Positions 39,116 through 50,520 of a stretch of 64,000 nucleotides of DNA are shown here, piece after piece. Within the stretch, counting starts at the first letter, position 1. Each line of letters begins with the position of its first letter. The notes under the pieces were generated by a model. That model saw only the letters and a list, made by a program, of their open reading frames with translations. It was not told the origin of the DNA and did no database searches. The stretch spans positions 29,950,355 through 30,014,354 of the forward strand of contig CANTUZ010000007.1 of NCBI GenBank assembly GCA_947846985.1. Reading direction: 5' to 3'. Made by a program: the position numbers and the translations under genes. This stretch comes from Fratercula arctica (lineage: Eukaryota > Chordata > Aves > Charadriiformes > Alcidae).

Positions 39116-42100
39116 GGTTTTATTCCAGTGTTCTTACTTTAAAAGAATTGTTAATTGAAATCTGTTTCTTGGGTTTCCGTGAATTACAGTTGGTTTTCAT
39201 TTGTCTTTATTTTAATATATTGGAGATCTCACTGAAATCATGGTAGATCATATGAAGGTGAGGAAGACAGATCTGCATACTGTTTATATTTACACAAATT
39301 GAAAAGATTGATTTTGTATGCCGTCTCTGATGGATTATATGTCTTATTTTAGCTATGTAGCCTTCTTTTTACAAATGTTTCGTTCAAATACAGTTAATAG
39401 GTTCAAAATGTTTAGTGTCAATTGGATTATCCCTGGTTTCCTATCTTCATCGTTGGTTTTGCAATAAAGAAGTGCATAAGCCTGAATTAGCAATGGTTGT
39501 TATTAATTCTCTCTTTAAATCCCTCAGCATTCTCTCTGTCCCCATTTAATAAAAGCAGCAATACTTGAACAGTAAATATTGTGTAAAAGTTTCATATTTG
39601 AAATGAATTTCCTTCAGGCAAATAACAGAAGTAAGATGATATTTTGCAGTGTTGTATATTAAAATAAATATACAGCTAGTTAGAATAGGAACGTTTCCTT
39701 GGAAGTAGAGCCAAAGAATGTGAAACAGAGCTTTAATTTGATTAAACTTTGTGTGTTTTGAAATACGTAACATTTACCAATGTTTACCTATCCCACTTCA
39801 CATTCAGAGAAGGAGATGAGTTGCATCTGCCTCAGATTTTTATTTATAATTTAATATTGAATTTCCAGAATTGGATCTTACCAATTCTTATCTGTTTATG
39901 TGATTATATTTCAAAAGTCTAATGTATCCTGGACAATGAAGCCATGGAGAGATGGGAAGAAAAAAAAAGTGAATATCTGATTTCCAGAAAACTGTAGTCT
40001 CTCCATGTTTTGCTTTGCTTTCCTTTATAAATTGTATTTAATTTCTTGGATCCACTGGAGGAATAACTCAGCAAAAATAATCACCTGTGCAAGAAAAAAG
40101 ATGAGCTCAAGTGAAGTTAACACATTGGTGACAATGAGTTTACCTCTCCTTTGTTATCCTCTTTCTGCTCTCCTTCAAATACATGCAAACTTTGGTTCAT
40201 TTAGGTGCTATATTCAAAACAGTCACCTCCAGGGTGTCAAAACAGTACACACTGGAGCAACTGTACCTTTGTTGGAGGAATAAGCTGGTAAAAGGAATTG
40301 CCTTACCTGTTCACAGTTGCATGCATTTAACAGTTTGTAATTGTACTTCAGAAACAGTTTTATAATCTTTTCAATTACTAGAGATTGGTCAAGAATCCTT
40401 GAGAGATTCTTTGGAAATACCTTATATGGCAGAAATATTTTATCTATGTTATATTATGCTATTAAAATCCTTCACAAGTCTGGACATAATTCTTTACAAA
40501 TGACTATCAAATACTTTCAGTTTCCTTGCACAGTTACAAATTCCCTTTGGAATCAAAGGTTATTTTTGGAATGTTTTTTTTACAGTTTGTCAGACTGTGT
40601 GAATCTTCAAAATGTATTGCTTGGCAGAGATTTTAATACCATTTCAAAATATTCTGAAATGATTCAAAGACACAAACACAACTGCTAACACATCATAAAA
40701 TTTTGGAGGAACCTGAGCTTTGTAAACATGTTTGCTGCAGGGCTTGCTCCTCTTCCACATCTCTCCATCTACACAGTCCATAAAACAACATGCACCAGGA
40801 AGAAATTCCAGCAAAATCAGAGAAAATATTTCTCAGCAATTAATAGACAGCAGCAGCTGTTAGATCACAAACTTTGTGATTGAAATTGCTTATTGTGAAG
40901 GCAAACTATAGATACTCCATAATTACTTCATCATAGCGTGGCAAGCTTTGTGCTAAATTTGCTTAATCTTTCCCATTTTAAGTCCCTTTTTTCAGTTTGT
41001 GGAGGTAAAATCATTCAAACAGAGGCAATCTGCATTATGGAGGAATGTTCTTATAAACATCACAAATACGAGAACCTCATCCATATCTCTGAAAGTCGCT
41101 TGAGAAAAAATAAAGGAATTTTTTTTTTTTAAACAGAGCATACTAGGCTAGTTCGCTACTCAGAAATCCAATATGAAAATACTGCTGAACTAGGGACTTC
41201 ATATCAATCTTGCTATCTGAACTTGTAATTACACAAGGATTCTACATGATATTCTAGTTATCTTTCTCTATTTTGTGTATTAATTTTCTGGATAAGCCAG
41301 TTTTGTAATTCATAGTCCATAATCCCCCAGAAGTATGCTTCTCCTGCCTTCAGAGCATGAACCTACATTGATTTAGGGGGGGCAGCTGCAATTTACTGTC
41401 TAAATTCCTGCTTTCTGATCACTGCTGTGAAATATTATGCCCAATATGTGCTTGTACAGCAGGCCTTGGAAGAAGCTGTTGGAGCAAAAGGAATATATCA
41501 GGCCTTCTTGGTTGTTGATTAACTGCACAAGACCATGTTATTAAGATTAATGTCAGCACAGATTCCCCCCACCCTTTATTTGCTCATTTAGTTAGATGTG
41601 TTAGTGCCCTGGGAGAGGCAATGGCAGGCATGTTTGGAGAGTGCTCTTCAAGGGCAAACACTTCGTCATTCCTGGAATCCCACTCTGCATGTTCCAAGTT
41701 CCTGGGAGATCTGGAGGGGTGTTTTTAATGGCATTAATTTCTTTTCTCATTTTAGCCACCAGAATTGCAAGTAGATGGAGAGGACATGAGTTGAGTTTGT
41801 AACTTAGTTCTGTTATCAAGTCAGTATATGGGTGCTGTTCCTGTAAACTGAAGAAACAACAGCGTTAAGAATAGAAACTGTATTCTTCTAGCACATTATT
41901 TCCTATAGCAGTATCAGGTATGCCTTTTGGAATTTACAAATTTCCACAGGAGAAATCTCCATCTCACGTCCTTAGAAACTAGAGAATTAGGTATAGTGTA
42001 GGAAATCAAAATTAGTCTAACAGTGATAGCACTGGTTTCTATTAGAGGCAATAAATAGTTCTGCTACGGAAAGAAATTTATTTCATTCTGCATTGTTATT

Positions 42101-43774
42101 GATGCAGAATGTTATTTTTCAGAAATAATTTATTTGAAATTCAGTAATAGAGAACAAGTAATAAAGCTATAAGTAGCTTTTCCCTCGTTTTCTGTGAGTA
42201 TCAAAGGATGGAGGAAAGAAAAGTTACGCTTGAACCCTGATGACCCTTCCTGAGTTCAGTAAACACAGAACATTAAAACTGCTCTTAACGAACATGTGCA
42301 TATGTGTGTTTACTGATTGCACTGGGGAGATAAATAGCTTTCACTTAGAAAGATGCTTCACATTAAACGCTTGTGCTAGGACGAAGTGTTATCTAGAAAG
42401 TGCCATTCTCACTGTACTAGAAAAGGTTTTACTAGTTTGAAATTCAGTGTCACAGGGTTTTTTCTGTTTGTTTGTTTTAAAGAAAACCATTGGCAAATTT
42501 GCACTGGCAAACCAGAAAATAAACCAGAATACTTTTTGTATTTATGCTGTTTTCTTTCTTTTTAAGGCAAAACTTTTGCGTTGTGCTTGAAAATTGTAGT
42601 TGTTGCTGAAGAGATGGGGTTACAAGAGCTGTAGCATTAAGCAGGGTAGTAACTAATGAGCCCAAACCAGTAAGAGCATATTGCTGTCTTTCAGCCTCAT
42701 TGTTTTACCACGTTACGTGCATTTCCCTATATGTCCATGCCTGTTGTACCTGTCTACCTTTCAAGTGGCAATTATTTTTTGGGACAGGCCTGCAGTACCA
42801 GCAGAGGCATGACTGAGACTGTATATGTACCTCCCGTACCCGCTCAGGCACTAAGCGTGGTGGGAACAGGACTGCGTAGCCTTCAGCCCTTCAGCAAGAG
42901 CTCTGCATCTTGAAGTAGGCATGCAGAGTTTCAGATGTCTATTTGGGTACTAACTGCTATTGTAACACTAATATTAGTAACAGAAACGTCTTTACAAAGC
43001 ATCCCCCTGGACTAACTCTAACTACTCTGAACAGCCAGAGCTGTGCTAACAGCATCTACACCAGGCATGTTCAGGAGACTCGTGGGGAGAATCTCTGAAA
43101 TACCACTTTAAGCAATTTTTAAGTGAACTAACACAGGGGAATATCTTTGCCAAATGTGATTTACTGCCAAAGTATTATTCCTATTGTTGATCAGTATTGC
43201 TGATTTATGAGCAAGTGCTGAGATTTACATTCCAAATTTCTGATTTATAGACCATGTGACTTGCAGGACAAGCAACTGATTTATTATAGTCAAGCTGTAT
43301 TACAGTTATGTCAGTGTTGCTATTATAAACTCCTGGTTTTGGGGATTTATCACTTGCCTATAAAAATTGCTTTAATTGAAACTGTTTTCTCTCAATTGCC
43401 TGGCCATATTTAAAGGCCTGAGAAAGCCAGAAGAGTGATTTCAGTGTGGGTCGGATTCTACACATGGGATTAAGAATATTTTGAGTTTTAAAATGTTTAA
43501 TATGCTTAACATATGATATTCCAGAAGATTCGTGCTTCTACTATAGTTGTCTCTACAGAGACCCAGTGATACCCTACACCAAAGGCCAGCAAGTGCTTTT
43601 TATTCATGAGTATCTTTATGGATTGTCTACAAATGCAGCTTTAATCAACCCTGATAAGTGCTTAGTTTGCATAAAAAGGCACACAATCATTGTCTTGAAC
43701 TTGAACTTTCAGCCTGTTCCATGTGTGCTTCCATTTCTCTCCAGAATTCCATCTGTGCTCCAAAAGTTTCATGA
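39116..43774. other. Unique non-coding DNA
   Basis: No known exon. Frames at 40005-40688 stay open for 92-115 codons in overlapping frames, but the sequence is AT-rich and lacks motifs. A strong acceptor tract ends at 40995 and is followed by a possible 9-nt micro-exon or an open frame to 41132 (see findings). A short foldback lies at 42084-42111. A GC-richer patch of unknown nature lies at about 42730-42910. Confidence 0.65.
42084..42111. repeat. Perfect 10-bp inverted repeat, 8-nt loop
   Basis: CATTCTGCAT and ATGCAGAATG are exact reverse complements around TGTTATTG. Outside the stem, the left flank AATTTATTT finds a near-complement (GAAATAATTT) on the right after an unpaired stretch of about ten bases. 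This suggests a longer original foldback broken by an insertion. Confidence 0.8.
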
Positions 43775-44091
43775 GGCAGCTCCGAGGTAGAGAGGTTGGT
43801 TCTCGTCTCTTCTCACAGGTAATTAGCAACAGAACAAGAGGGAATGGGTTCAAGCTGCAGCAGGGTAGGTTTAGGCTGGACATTAGGAAAAAATTCTTCA
43901 CAGCAAGAGTGGTCAGACACTGGAATAGGCTGCCCAGGGAGGTGGTGGAGTCACCATCCCTGAATGTGTTTAAGAGCTGTTTAGATGTGGTGTTAGGGGA
44001 TATGGTGTAGGGCAGAACTTTGTAGAGTGGGGTTGATGGTTGGACTCGATGATCCCAAGGGTCTTTTCCAACCTAAATGATTCTATGATTG
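43775..44091 (+). mobile_element. CR1 LINE, 3' end, plus strand
   Basis: Well-preserved 3' end of a CR1. The open frame over 43723-44010 carries the C-terminal ORF2 motifs [40 protein letters not shown] and [14 protein letters not shown]. The 3' UTR follows (GGTTGATGGTTGGACTCGAT, GGGTCTTTTCCAACCTAAATG) and then the ATTCTATGATTG tail. The start is 5' truncated near 43775. The plus orientation and different 3' UTR mark a separate insertion, of a different CR1 subfamily from 7035-7412. Confidence 0.95.
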
Positions 44092-45279
44092 GGCAGTCAC
44101 ACGAGTCCTCCCAGGCCCTTGTCAAAAATCTGGACAGCAGATAGCAGTGACCATGATTTTGTGTGTAGTTTTTAAGGGAGCATCTGGCTTTACCTTTTAT
44201 GTCACTATGGTTGTAATTCTGGCAATTAATTATCGTATTTGAAATGTAATCCTAGATACCAGACTCTCTGGCCAAATTGATGAAAAAAGGTTGCAGTGCT
44301 GTTTTTAGAGACAAAAAAAAAACCCCAGCCCTTCCTTCTGCTCCTGTCTTAGCCCCAAGAGTAATTGTAAGAAGGTGGTAAAAGTCTTGCACAGGGCAAA
44401 GATGAGAATATATTAAACTGTCTCCTAGAAAATGTATCCCTCCCTCTTTAATTTGTCTTAGTGGTTTGGCAAGGGTGCAGGTGGGGCGAAGTCATTTGAC
44501 GAACGTAGAAGAAAGTTAAATGGCCCACATATAAAAGGGGTTTAATAAAGCTTGTCGTTTGCTTATGTATTGGTGAAGGTAGAGAATATCTTACTGAAAA
44601 GGTTGAGGAAGAACAGTAGGAATTTTTCTTTAAGCTAGTGAGTGAGTTAAATTAATTTCTCAGATTTTGTGGTGGCAGTTACTGAGATGAAGATCAAGAC
44701 AAAGACACTAAAACAATTATTTCTCTTGTGAATTTTGCATGCCCACTTGCTGGAGGCAGTGAGGCCAACAGATTGCTTCAGGTAGCATTAATAAACCCAA
44801 CAACACATTTGTTCTTGGCAGGCCAGGCAGAGAATAGGTGCCATGTTGCCATAGGAGGTTCAGGAGGAGGAGATTTTTGTTGTTGAAATCATTAACCCAG
44901 TAAAATGAATTAACTGATTCAAGCACATTGGGAAAACTTTAGCTCAGTTCTCAAAAAATGCCCCCAAAGAGTCTCAAATATTAGGATTTATCATAAAATG
45001 ATTAAAAAAATAAAATGGAGAACATTATTAACCTCTTCTGTAAATCGGTGGGGTTTGGAATACTTCATGTACCTCTGTTGCTTGCCATTTAAAAAAGAGC
45101 ATAGTATAATGAAAGCAGCAGAGAAAGCAGAAATTGATGTTCCAGCGTGTGGCAAGGCTTCCATACGAGGGCTGATGATACACACCAAGATGCTTCAGCC
45201 AGCAGAAAGGATGGCTGAGACACACAACAGAGGTCTCTAACTCATGCATCGCATAGAGAAGACCTCTTGGGAATGGCGT
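44092..45279. other. Unique non-coding DNA between two CR1 copies
   Basis: No exon or named repeat seen. Frames at 44717-45249 are short, overlap on both strands and show no motifs. Confidence 0.65.
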
Positions 45280-45600
45280 TCATTGTCCCTCTTCAGACAA
45301 GAAGTAGGGCAAGTCAACTGAAATTAGGAGGTGCCAGGCTCAGGAGAAAGAAAAGCGTGTGCTCAAACCCGGGAACTCTGCTACAAGAACATGATGAAAG
45401 TTTACATGGGTCAAAAATGGTGTACACAAACACAGAAAAATCTATTCAGAGATAACTAATATCTTCTGGCTCAAAAACTCCTTGTCCTGCAATTCCCTGG
45501 AGGTTGGGAGACCTGTTTTAGAGAAATGTCACTGCATGCTCACCTTGTTCTGCAGCCACAGTGTCACATAATTGTCTGTATCCACAGTTTGTCCCTGCTG
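45280..45600 (+). mobile_element. Old CR1-group LINE, 3' region
   Basis: Diverged match to the CR1-group LINE 3' region common in turtles and crocodilians and present as relics in birds. The aligned order is GTCAACTGAAATTAGGAGGTGCCAGG, AAGTTTACATGGGTCAAAAATGG, AAAATCTATTCAGAGATAACTAATA, CTGGAGGTTGGGAG and then CACTGCATGCTCACCTTGTTCTG. These correspond to the ORF2 C-terminal region (VKVYMGS..KFID...) and 3' UTR of those elements. The frames are broken and the 3' tail is not visible. It is older than the copies at 7035 and 43775. Edges are approximate. Confidence 0.7.
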
Positions 45601-46826
45601 AGGAGAGAACAGAGGAAACTGCAGCCTGACTCAGTGCTTACATTACAGCCCTCGGTATGCTTTAATGGGATCAACACATGCGCTAGCAAAACAGTGAGAA
45701 GGCTGAGTTGACTAGCAGAAATTTTTGTTACTTTTCTATCTTTTTCAGTGGTTGAATATTTATTTTGCATGGTTTTATGGTTTGTTTATAATTGAGATGG
45801 ACTTTTAGGATTAAAAGCTTGCTGCAGTATCAGGGATTGTTGTGTTTGTTTTGTTTTTTAAATCCCAAACAATTCTGCTTTCTCAAAAAGCTTTTTTTTC
45901 AGAATTTACTGGCTATCCTTTCAAACCCCAAAATGGAAACTGTGTATTGTGAGAGTGACTCAGGAACTCTTAGGGAAGGATTGGTGTTGACACTTGACTT
46001 GGCTGATTTCTTGTGCGTAGGAGTGAGCGAGGTTGCTTTTGCATCTAAACAAAGAAAAGCCATGCTCGTTTGGTTTTGGCATACAAAGCATTTAAAGCAG
46101 TTAGGAAAAAAGGCAAAACTTTCAAGTCGTTTTCACTACAATTCTTTCAGATTTGGGAGTATTGAAAATAAGTTCACTGTTCTCTGATGCTGCCGTGGTG
46201 TGAAAAAGCACGCTTGGGTTTCTTTACCTGTTTCTTCCATCTGTAGAGCACATATGGTTATTATAGTTAGCTCACTTACAGTGACTGTTCTAGTATTTAA
46301 TTACTTGGTAAATAATGAGCTGTTTGTGGATCCAAGTCTTAAACAGAAAGAAATTAATGCTATTTCTTATTGGTTGTAAGACTATTGCCTAGAGTGAGTA
46401 CCAGGGCCTCATGCACGTCTGACAGAGGCTGATTCAGTAGTCAAGTAACTGTCAAGCCGAGTTACAATAGCAGATTCTTCCTTTTATCCTTACAAAACAA
46501 TGTAATTTCCTCATTCTATGCGGGAGTTGGTTTGTTGCTACTTTCTATCATCTAGACAGAGCCTGAATGTGTCTTATCTGGTCTTTTTTTCTGCGGGTTT
46601 AATGTCACTTTCTAAAGGATACTTAATAACAGGTACTTTGTGCCAGAACGTATTTGATGCTATAGACATGTCACTCTAAAAAATGTTTGCTGTCATTTTA
46701 AGAGTCAATCAAGGAGGCTGGAATGATGATTGCAAGATGTAGTGAAATCAATGCAGAGAAATTTTGTTTCATACTTCATTTAGATTGATCACAATGTGCT
46801 TCATTGAATCCTGTTCTTTGATGCAG

Positions 46827-46888
46827 AATGGTCTTTCACCAGAACTTGCCAACGAGGCAGACAAATCACTTGAAAATGTGTGGATTTG
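46827..46888 (+). other. Possible 62-nt exon (unassigned)
   Basis: Acceptor CCTGTTCTTTGATGCAG, then 62 bases ending at a TTG/GTAATC junction. Two frames are open. The phase-0 frame reads NGLSPELANEADKSLENVW and continues to the donor, a balanced, soluble-looking peptide. The donor is only fair. I do not recognise the peptide. It sits immediately upstream of an octamer/homeobox motif cluster, so conservation here could also reflect an enhancer. Confidence 0.18.
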
Positions 46889-46904
46889 GTAATCTTTTTT
46901 TCAT

Positions 46905-46918
46905 TTAATGATTTGCAT
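46905..46918 (+). promoter_or_regulatory. TTAAT + octamer (ATTTGCAT) motif pair
   Basis: The perfect octamer ATTTGCAT (46911-46918), the classical POU-factor site, directly follows TTTAATG, a homeodomain-type core. GGAATG, a TEAD-type core, follows at 46930-46935. Single motifs occur by chance; the tight cluster is the only reason to record it. No promoter is visible next to it, so an intronic or distal enhancer would be the reading. Confidence 0.2.
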
Positions 46919-47500
46919 AGAAATCATTTGGAATGGCTCTTCTGAGCTGTTGTTTTGCAACGTGGGTAGGGTTATCAGCAGTCTTTGCCAGAGCACAATC
47001 TAACCAGCACTTTCTAAAGCGCTTTCTGAAAGACTGATTTCTGTACTCAAAGCAATACCAGTCATGACATAAACCCCTGGATAAAGCTCAGAAATCTAGA
47101 GCTTTCTCGTTCTATTTTAGTCATGAAAAATGCTATTCCTTATCGTTTATAGCGGAGGTCACAAGAATGACAGATGTAGTAAAGTCTCTTAATAAAGAAT
47201 CAAGTACATATAAACTCATTGACATCTCTTTTATTTTTGATTACATGTCCATATTGTAATAAAGTACCAGCTTGGGTTATGTCAACCAATTAAAACCCAG
47301 ATTCTGACCGACTTTGAACCCATTTGTTAGTGACACCAAAATTCTTTTTTTTTTAATCAAAAGAAAGTCACATCTGCGGAAAGGTGAGTTAGAAGAATAT
47401 TCTATAATTGTTTAAAAGTTAATTATTATTCTAAATCCTTGACTTTCCGCTTCACTTCATACAGGTTATAACCCCCCCCTTTTTCTGATTCCTTTTGTAG

Positions 47501-47651
47501 TTCTCAGAGTCCCTGAACATGCATATAGCAGGGTTACTGAAAAAGGATAGTACTACTTTATTAGAAGTTCTAGTTAATTGTCAAAAGATACCTAATTTAA
47601 GCACTGTCATTATTATTTTTCTGTGTGCTTTAAGAATTTGTTACTAACAAG
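47501..47651 (+). other. Possible 151-nt exon, 48 open codons after acceptor
   Basis: A strong acceptor (CCCCCCCTTTTTCTGATTCC then TTTTGTAG) is followed by 48 open codons that begin FSESLNMHIAGLLKKDSTTL and end at a TAA at 47645-47647. A good donor (AACAAG/GTAGGT) lies four bases after that stop. If real, it fits a non-coding exon, or a 3' coding exon ending before the donor. No known protein matched. Confidence 0.15.
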
Positions 47652-48450
47652 GTAGGTGGAATAGTACTGTAAATCAATTTTTTTTCCTGTTCAACTGTTA
47701 TTAAAAAATCCCTCTTAAAGTATGCTATAATCCATTGTAAATGGATTGTAATTTGTATTTGGCTATTTGCAAATCCACCATAAGTGAAATTTGGTTTTTG
47801 GTTTATAATACTCTAATGATGTTTATTCCACTAATCACACTATGCCACTAATCAGAGTGATTTTAGATTTGATAATAAATTGTTAATCCCATAACAGACC
47901 GTGTTTGATAAGGCATCTCTGCCAGTACATTAAGGGGATTATTTTCCTTAACCACAATTCATTGGAATCCCAAGATAAGCTGTCTTTAGCAGAAGCAATG
48001 AAGTTGAGTTTCTCAGCTGTTGATGGCGGTGCAAAGAGCCAGGGGAAAAACACAGGGAAACTATAGAATAATATTTTTTTTTCTTCTAATTGTATAGCTT
48101 GTCCATGCAGGCCAAAAATGCCCCTGCTCTGTTTGATGGAGATAAGTAATGGTTTCAAATTCTTGTATTTATAGGTTTTGCGGCTACTTTTTAATCAGCG
48201 ATCCGTAGCTAAATCTGTGTTTTATTAAAACAGAGAAGAAACAAAATGTATTATATCCGTACCAAATACGAAAAGTTCCTACAAGAAATGTAGCTCTAGA
48301 GAACTTAAAGATCACCAATACAGGTTTTGTTATGAGCATACATTACATACATAATTTTTTTATGGTATAGTATGTTACATGAACCATTTTTTTGTGCAAG
48401 AAACCTTCTTTGTAAGTAAATTTGGTGCAGTTTTGTAACATTTGAGACTA

Positions 48451-48506
48451 GTTGTCATGGAAACGCAAAGCTCAGTGATGTTTTTTCAATAGTGCTGATT
48501 GGTTAG
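48451..48506. promoter_or_regulatory. RFX X-box-like site with NF-Y (CCAAT) site
   Basis: GTTGTCATGGAAAC (48451-48464) differs by one base from the RFX half-site pair GTTGCCATGGAAAC. CTGATTGGTTAG (48495-48506) is an inverted CCAAT box with good NF-Y flanks. They are 30 bases apart on the same strand. RFX plus NF-Y pairs occur in MHC class II X-Y modules (closer spacing) and in some ciliary promoters. No transcription start is visible nearby. Inference from motifs only. Confidence 0.2.
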
Positions 48507-49077
48507 AAAAAATATTTTGACACCATGTTATTTTCATCTTGAAAACTTGGTTAAAAAACATCTTAACATTGTTGTGTAAAGTCAAGAGCATAACACAGGA
48601 GAGGCAGTCATTTAACGCAGCTGTCATGATAATATATTACCTTCTTACTACAATTTTTAAAATGGATTATTGTTGCTATGGCATCAGATACAGGAAACCC
48701 CACCATGACTGCTGGAGTACTTCCAGCAAAACAGCAGAGCTTGCTTATTTTGATTGAAGAACTATTTTACATTTCCCTCACTTCTACCTAGCATTTCATG
48801 TTGTGTTCGACTTCCATGCGCCATGTTTGAATAGAGCTACTGCAAAGATACTCTTTCAGTTTAACTTTTTATCCAACAATTTCTAATGTGATCCTTCATA
48901 CTGTTTTCCTCCAGTTGCTTAGTAGAGACCTGGTAAGTATGTTAAAATGACTGAATTTAACCTCTTTCTTTTCAAAATGCAATGAGGCCGTACAGCGTGT
49001 CGAGCTTGCTGTGTCTGTGTCCTTACTGAAGGTCCTTGCAGATCTTTCCCTGTTTTGTCCCTCAGCATTTTATAGTT

Positions 49078-49108
49078 GATGTAAATGACTGGAACTCCAC
49101 TGACCTAA
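49078..49108. repeat. Trace of an old amniote repeat
   Basis: GATGTAAATGACTGGAACTC followed by CACTGACCTA resembles the phrase GGTGTAAATC..CATAGCTCCATTGACTTCAA, which recurs in old interspersed repeats of birds, turtles and crocodilians. Short and diverged. Confidence 0.3.
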
Positions 49109-49203
49109 TAAAATCATTTTGAATTAAAGTAGGTAGAAATTGTGCTGAGATTTATAGAGCTTGAAATTTGACTGTGGTCCACTGAAGCCCAGGTACTTAT
49201 TAC

Positions 49204-49208
<5 letters not shown>

Positions 49209-49234
<26 letters not shown>
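49209..49234. repeat. T26 homopolymer
   Basis: Uninterrupted run of 26 T. No gene-like sequence on the minus strand upstream of it suggests a retrocopy. Confidence 0.9.
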
Positions 49235-49454
49235 GAGAAATGGAGTATTAAATATCTGGAAATTAGTAAGAGCATGGCTAGAGCTTGCTATTGTCTCTAG
49301 AGAAGTGAGCTAGAACAATTCCTATTCTAACCCTGCAGGCTATAATCACCAGGCTAAAAGCAGTAATACAGAAGTTAGCTATGAGATTAGTTTTATTTGC
49401 TTTTGAGATTTTGATGTAATCCTTTGGTAATGTGGCATTTTCTGTGGCAAATCA

Positions 49455-49570
49455 GCCTTATTCCCATTCTCCGGTGGGAGGGCTGAAGCTCAGAGAAATG
49501 AGCTGTCAGGTGGTGGTTGTGTGGCAGAGCTCAGACAGGAGGTAAGGTGGCTACTGTCCCATGCTGTGGC
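49455..49570 (-). mobile_element. MIR-type SINE fragment
   Basis: TTATTCCCATTCTCCGGTGG, then GGCTGAAGCTCAGAGAAATG, a gap, GTGTGGCAGAGCTCAGACAG and CTGTCCCATGCT follow the reverse complement of MIR. The family order is TTATTCCCATTTTACAGATG, AACTGAGGCTCAGAGAGGTT, a TAAGTGGCAGAGC block and a CTGACTCC...CATGCT block. The order and spacing hold with small deletions. MIR-type core SINEs predate the split of birds and mammals, so this is a very old insertion. Confidence 0.75.
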
Positions 49571-50486
49571 CTTACCTGCAGGATCAGAAGGACTGGCCCC
49601 TGAAGGGCACTGAAACTATACGAGGATCATGGAACAAAGTCCAGTTCTCTAAAGCCTTGTCCTTTTCAGCAAAAGTACCATCACACTGGAAGTGAAGCCC
49701 ACCCCCATGTTGTACTGAAATCGCTTTCTATATCTGGAAGGTGCCCTTTGTGGCCATTTTACAATAATTACATTGCATAATTGTTTTAAACCTCTGGATT
49801 CTTTCAGAGAACGTAGCACAGGGTAGATTCTATTTTCTTAATCACGTATAGTCCACGGAGATATGTCTTTAGGTGCAAATACCTTTACTCAGAAGTTTGT
49901 TAGTATATTGGCTGTGAGAAAAGAGAAGGTGAAATATTAGACACAATTTTGTATTTTCACAATATCCTCGTTAGCCATAACAAATACTCCATCATTTTAT
50001 TTAAGAATTTCCCATGTAGAGGAAGAAAGAACAGTGTTCAGGGTGTGTTTCATTATTTGTAAAAACTAAAATACTTGACCTGTTGTTGCTGTACAAGCTC
50101 AGAGGAAGTTGGCCGAGGTTGTCCCATGTGGAAATGATGTTTTTAACCCTTCAATCTAAGTTCTTCACCGGCACTTCACCTGTGACACGTTATTAATGTA
50201 CTGTCTTGTAATGTAAAATACTGCCAAGTTTGGAAACTGTGTTCCTTCAGATGAGTTCTTTTGAGGTTTTCTTCTGATCTTTGTGTGATTTCTGTCATGC
50301 TTTGATATATAATTATATGACTAACGCCTTTGAAACTTTAAGCATTTGGCTTACTATTAAATTTGCACAACGAAGAAGCAAAAGAAATGCAGAAGGTGAA
50401 ATAAAAGCTCAAAGTAGATCTGAGTCCAGCTTAATAGCTTAATAATATATTTGCCTATTATTGTGCACTATTTCTAAGACCCAAAA

Positions 50487-50495
<9 letters not shown>

Positions 50496-50519
<24 letters not shown>

Positions 50520-50520
50520 A
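50496..50520. repeat. A25 homopolymer inside an 11-bp inverted repeat
   Basis: Uninterrupted run of 25 A. It lies between ACTATTTCTAA (50467-50477) and its exact reverse complement TTAGAAATAGT (50534-50544). An AATAAA sits near 50401, too far upstream to look like a normal polyadenylation signal for this tract. Confidence 0.85.

Noticed and set aside
40341..40688. 115-codon open frame on the plus strand
   Set aside because: Rich in F, Y, I and N as expected from AT-rich DNA; overlaps a second open frame; no family motif.
45792..46187. 131-codon frame with an acceptor-like site inside
   Set aside because: 95 open codons after TTTTCAG is suggestive, but there is no known domain, no clear donor and no polyadenylation context. 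Kept only as a note in the block description.
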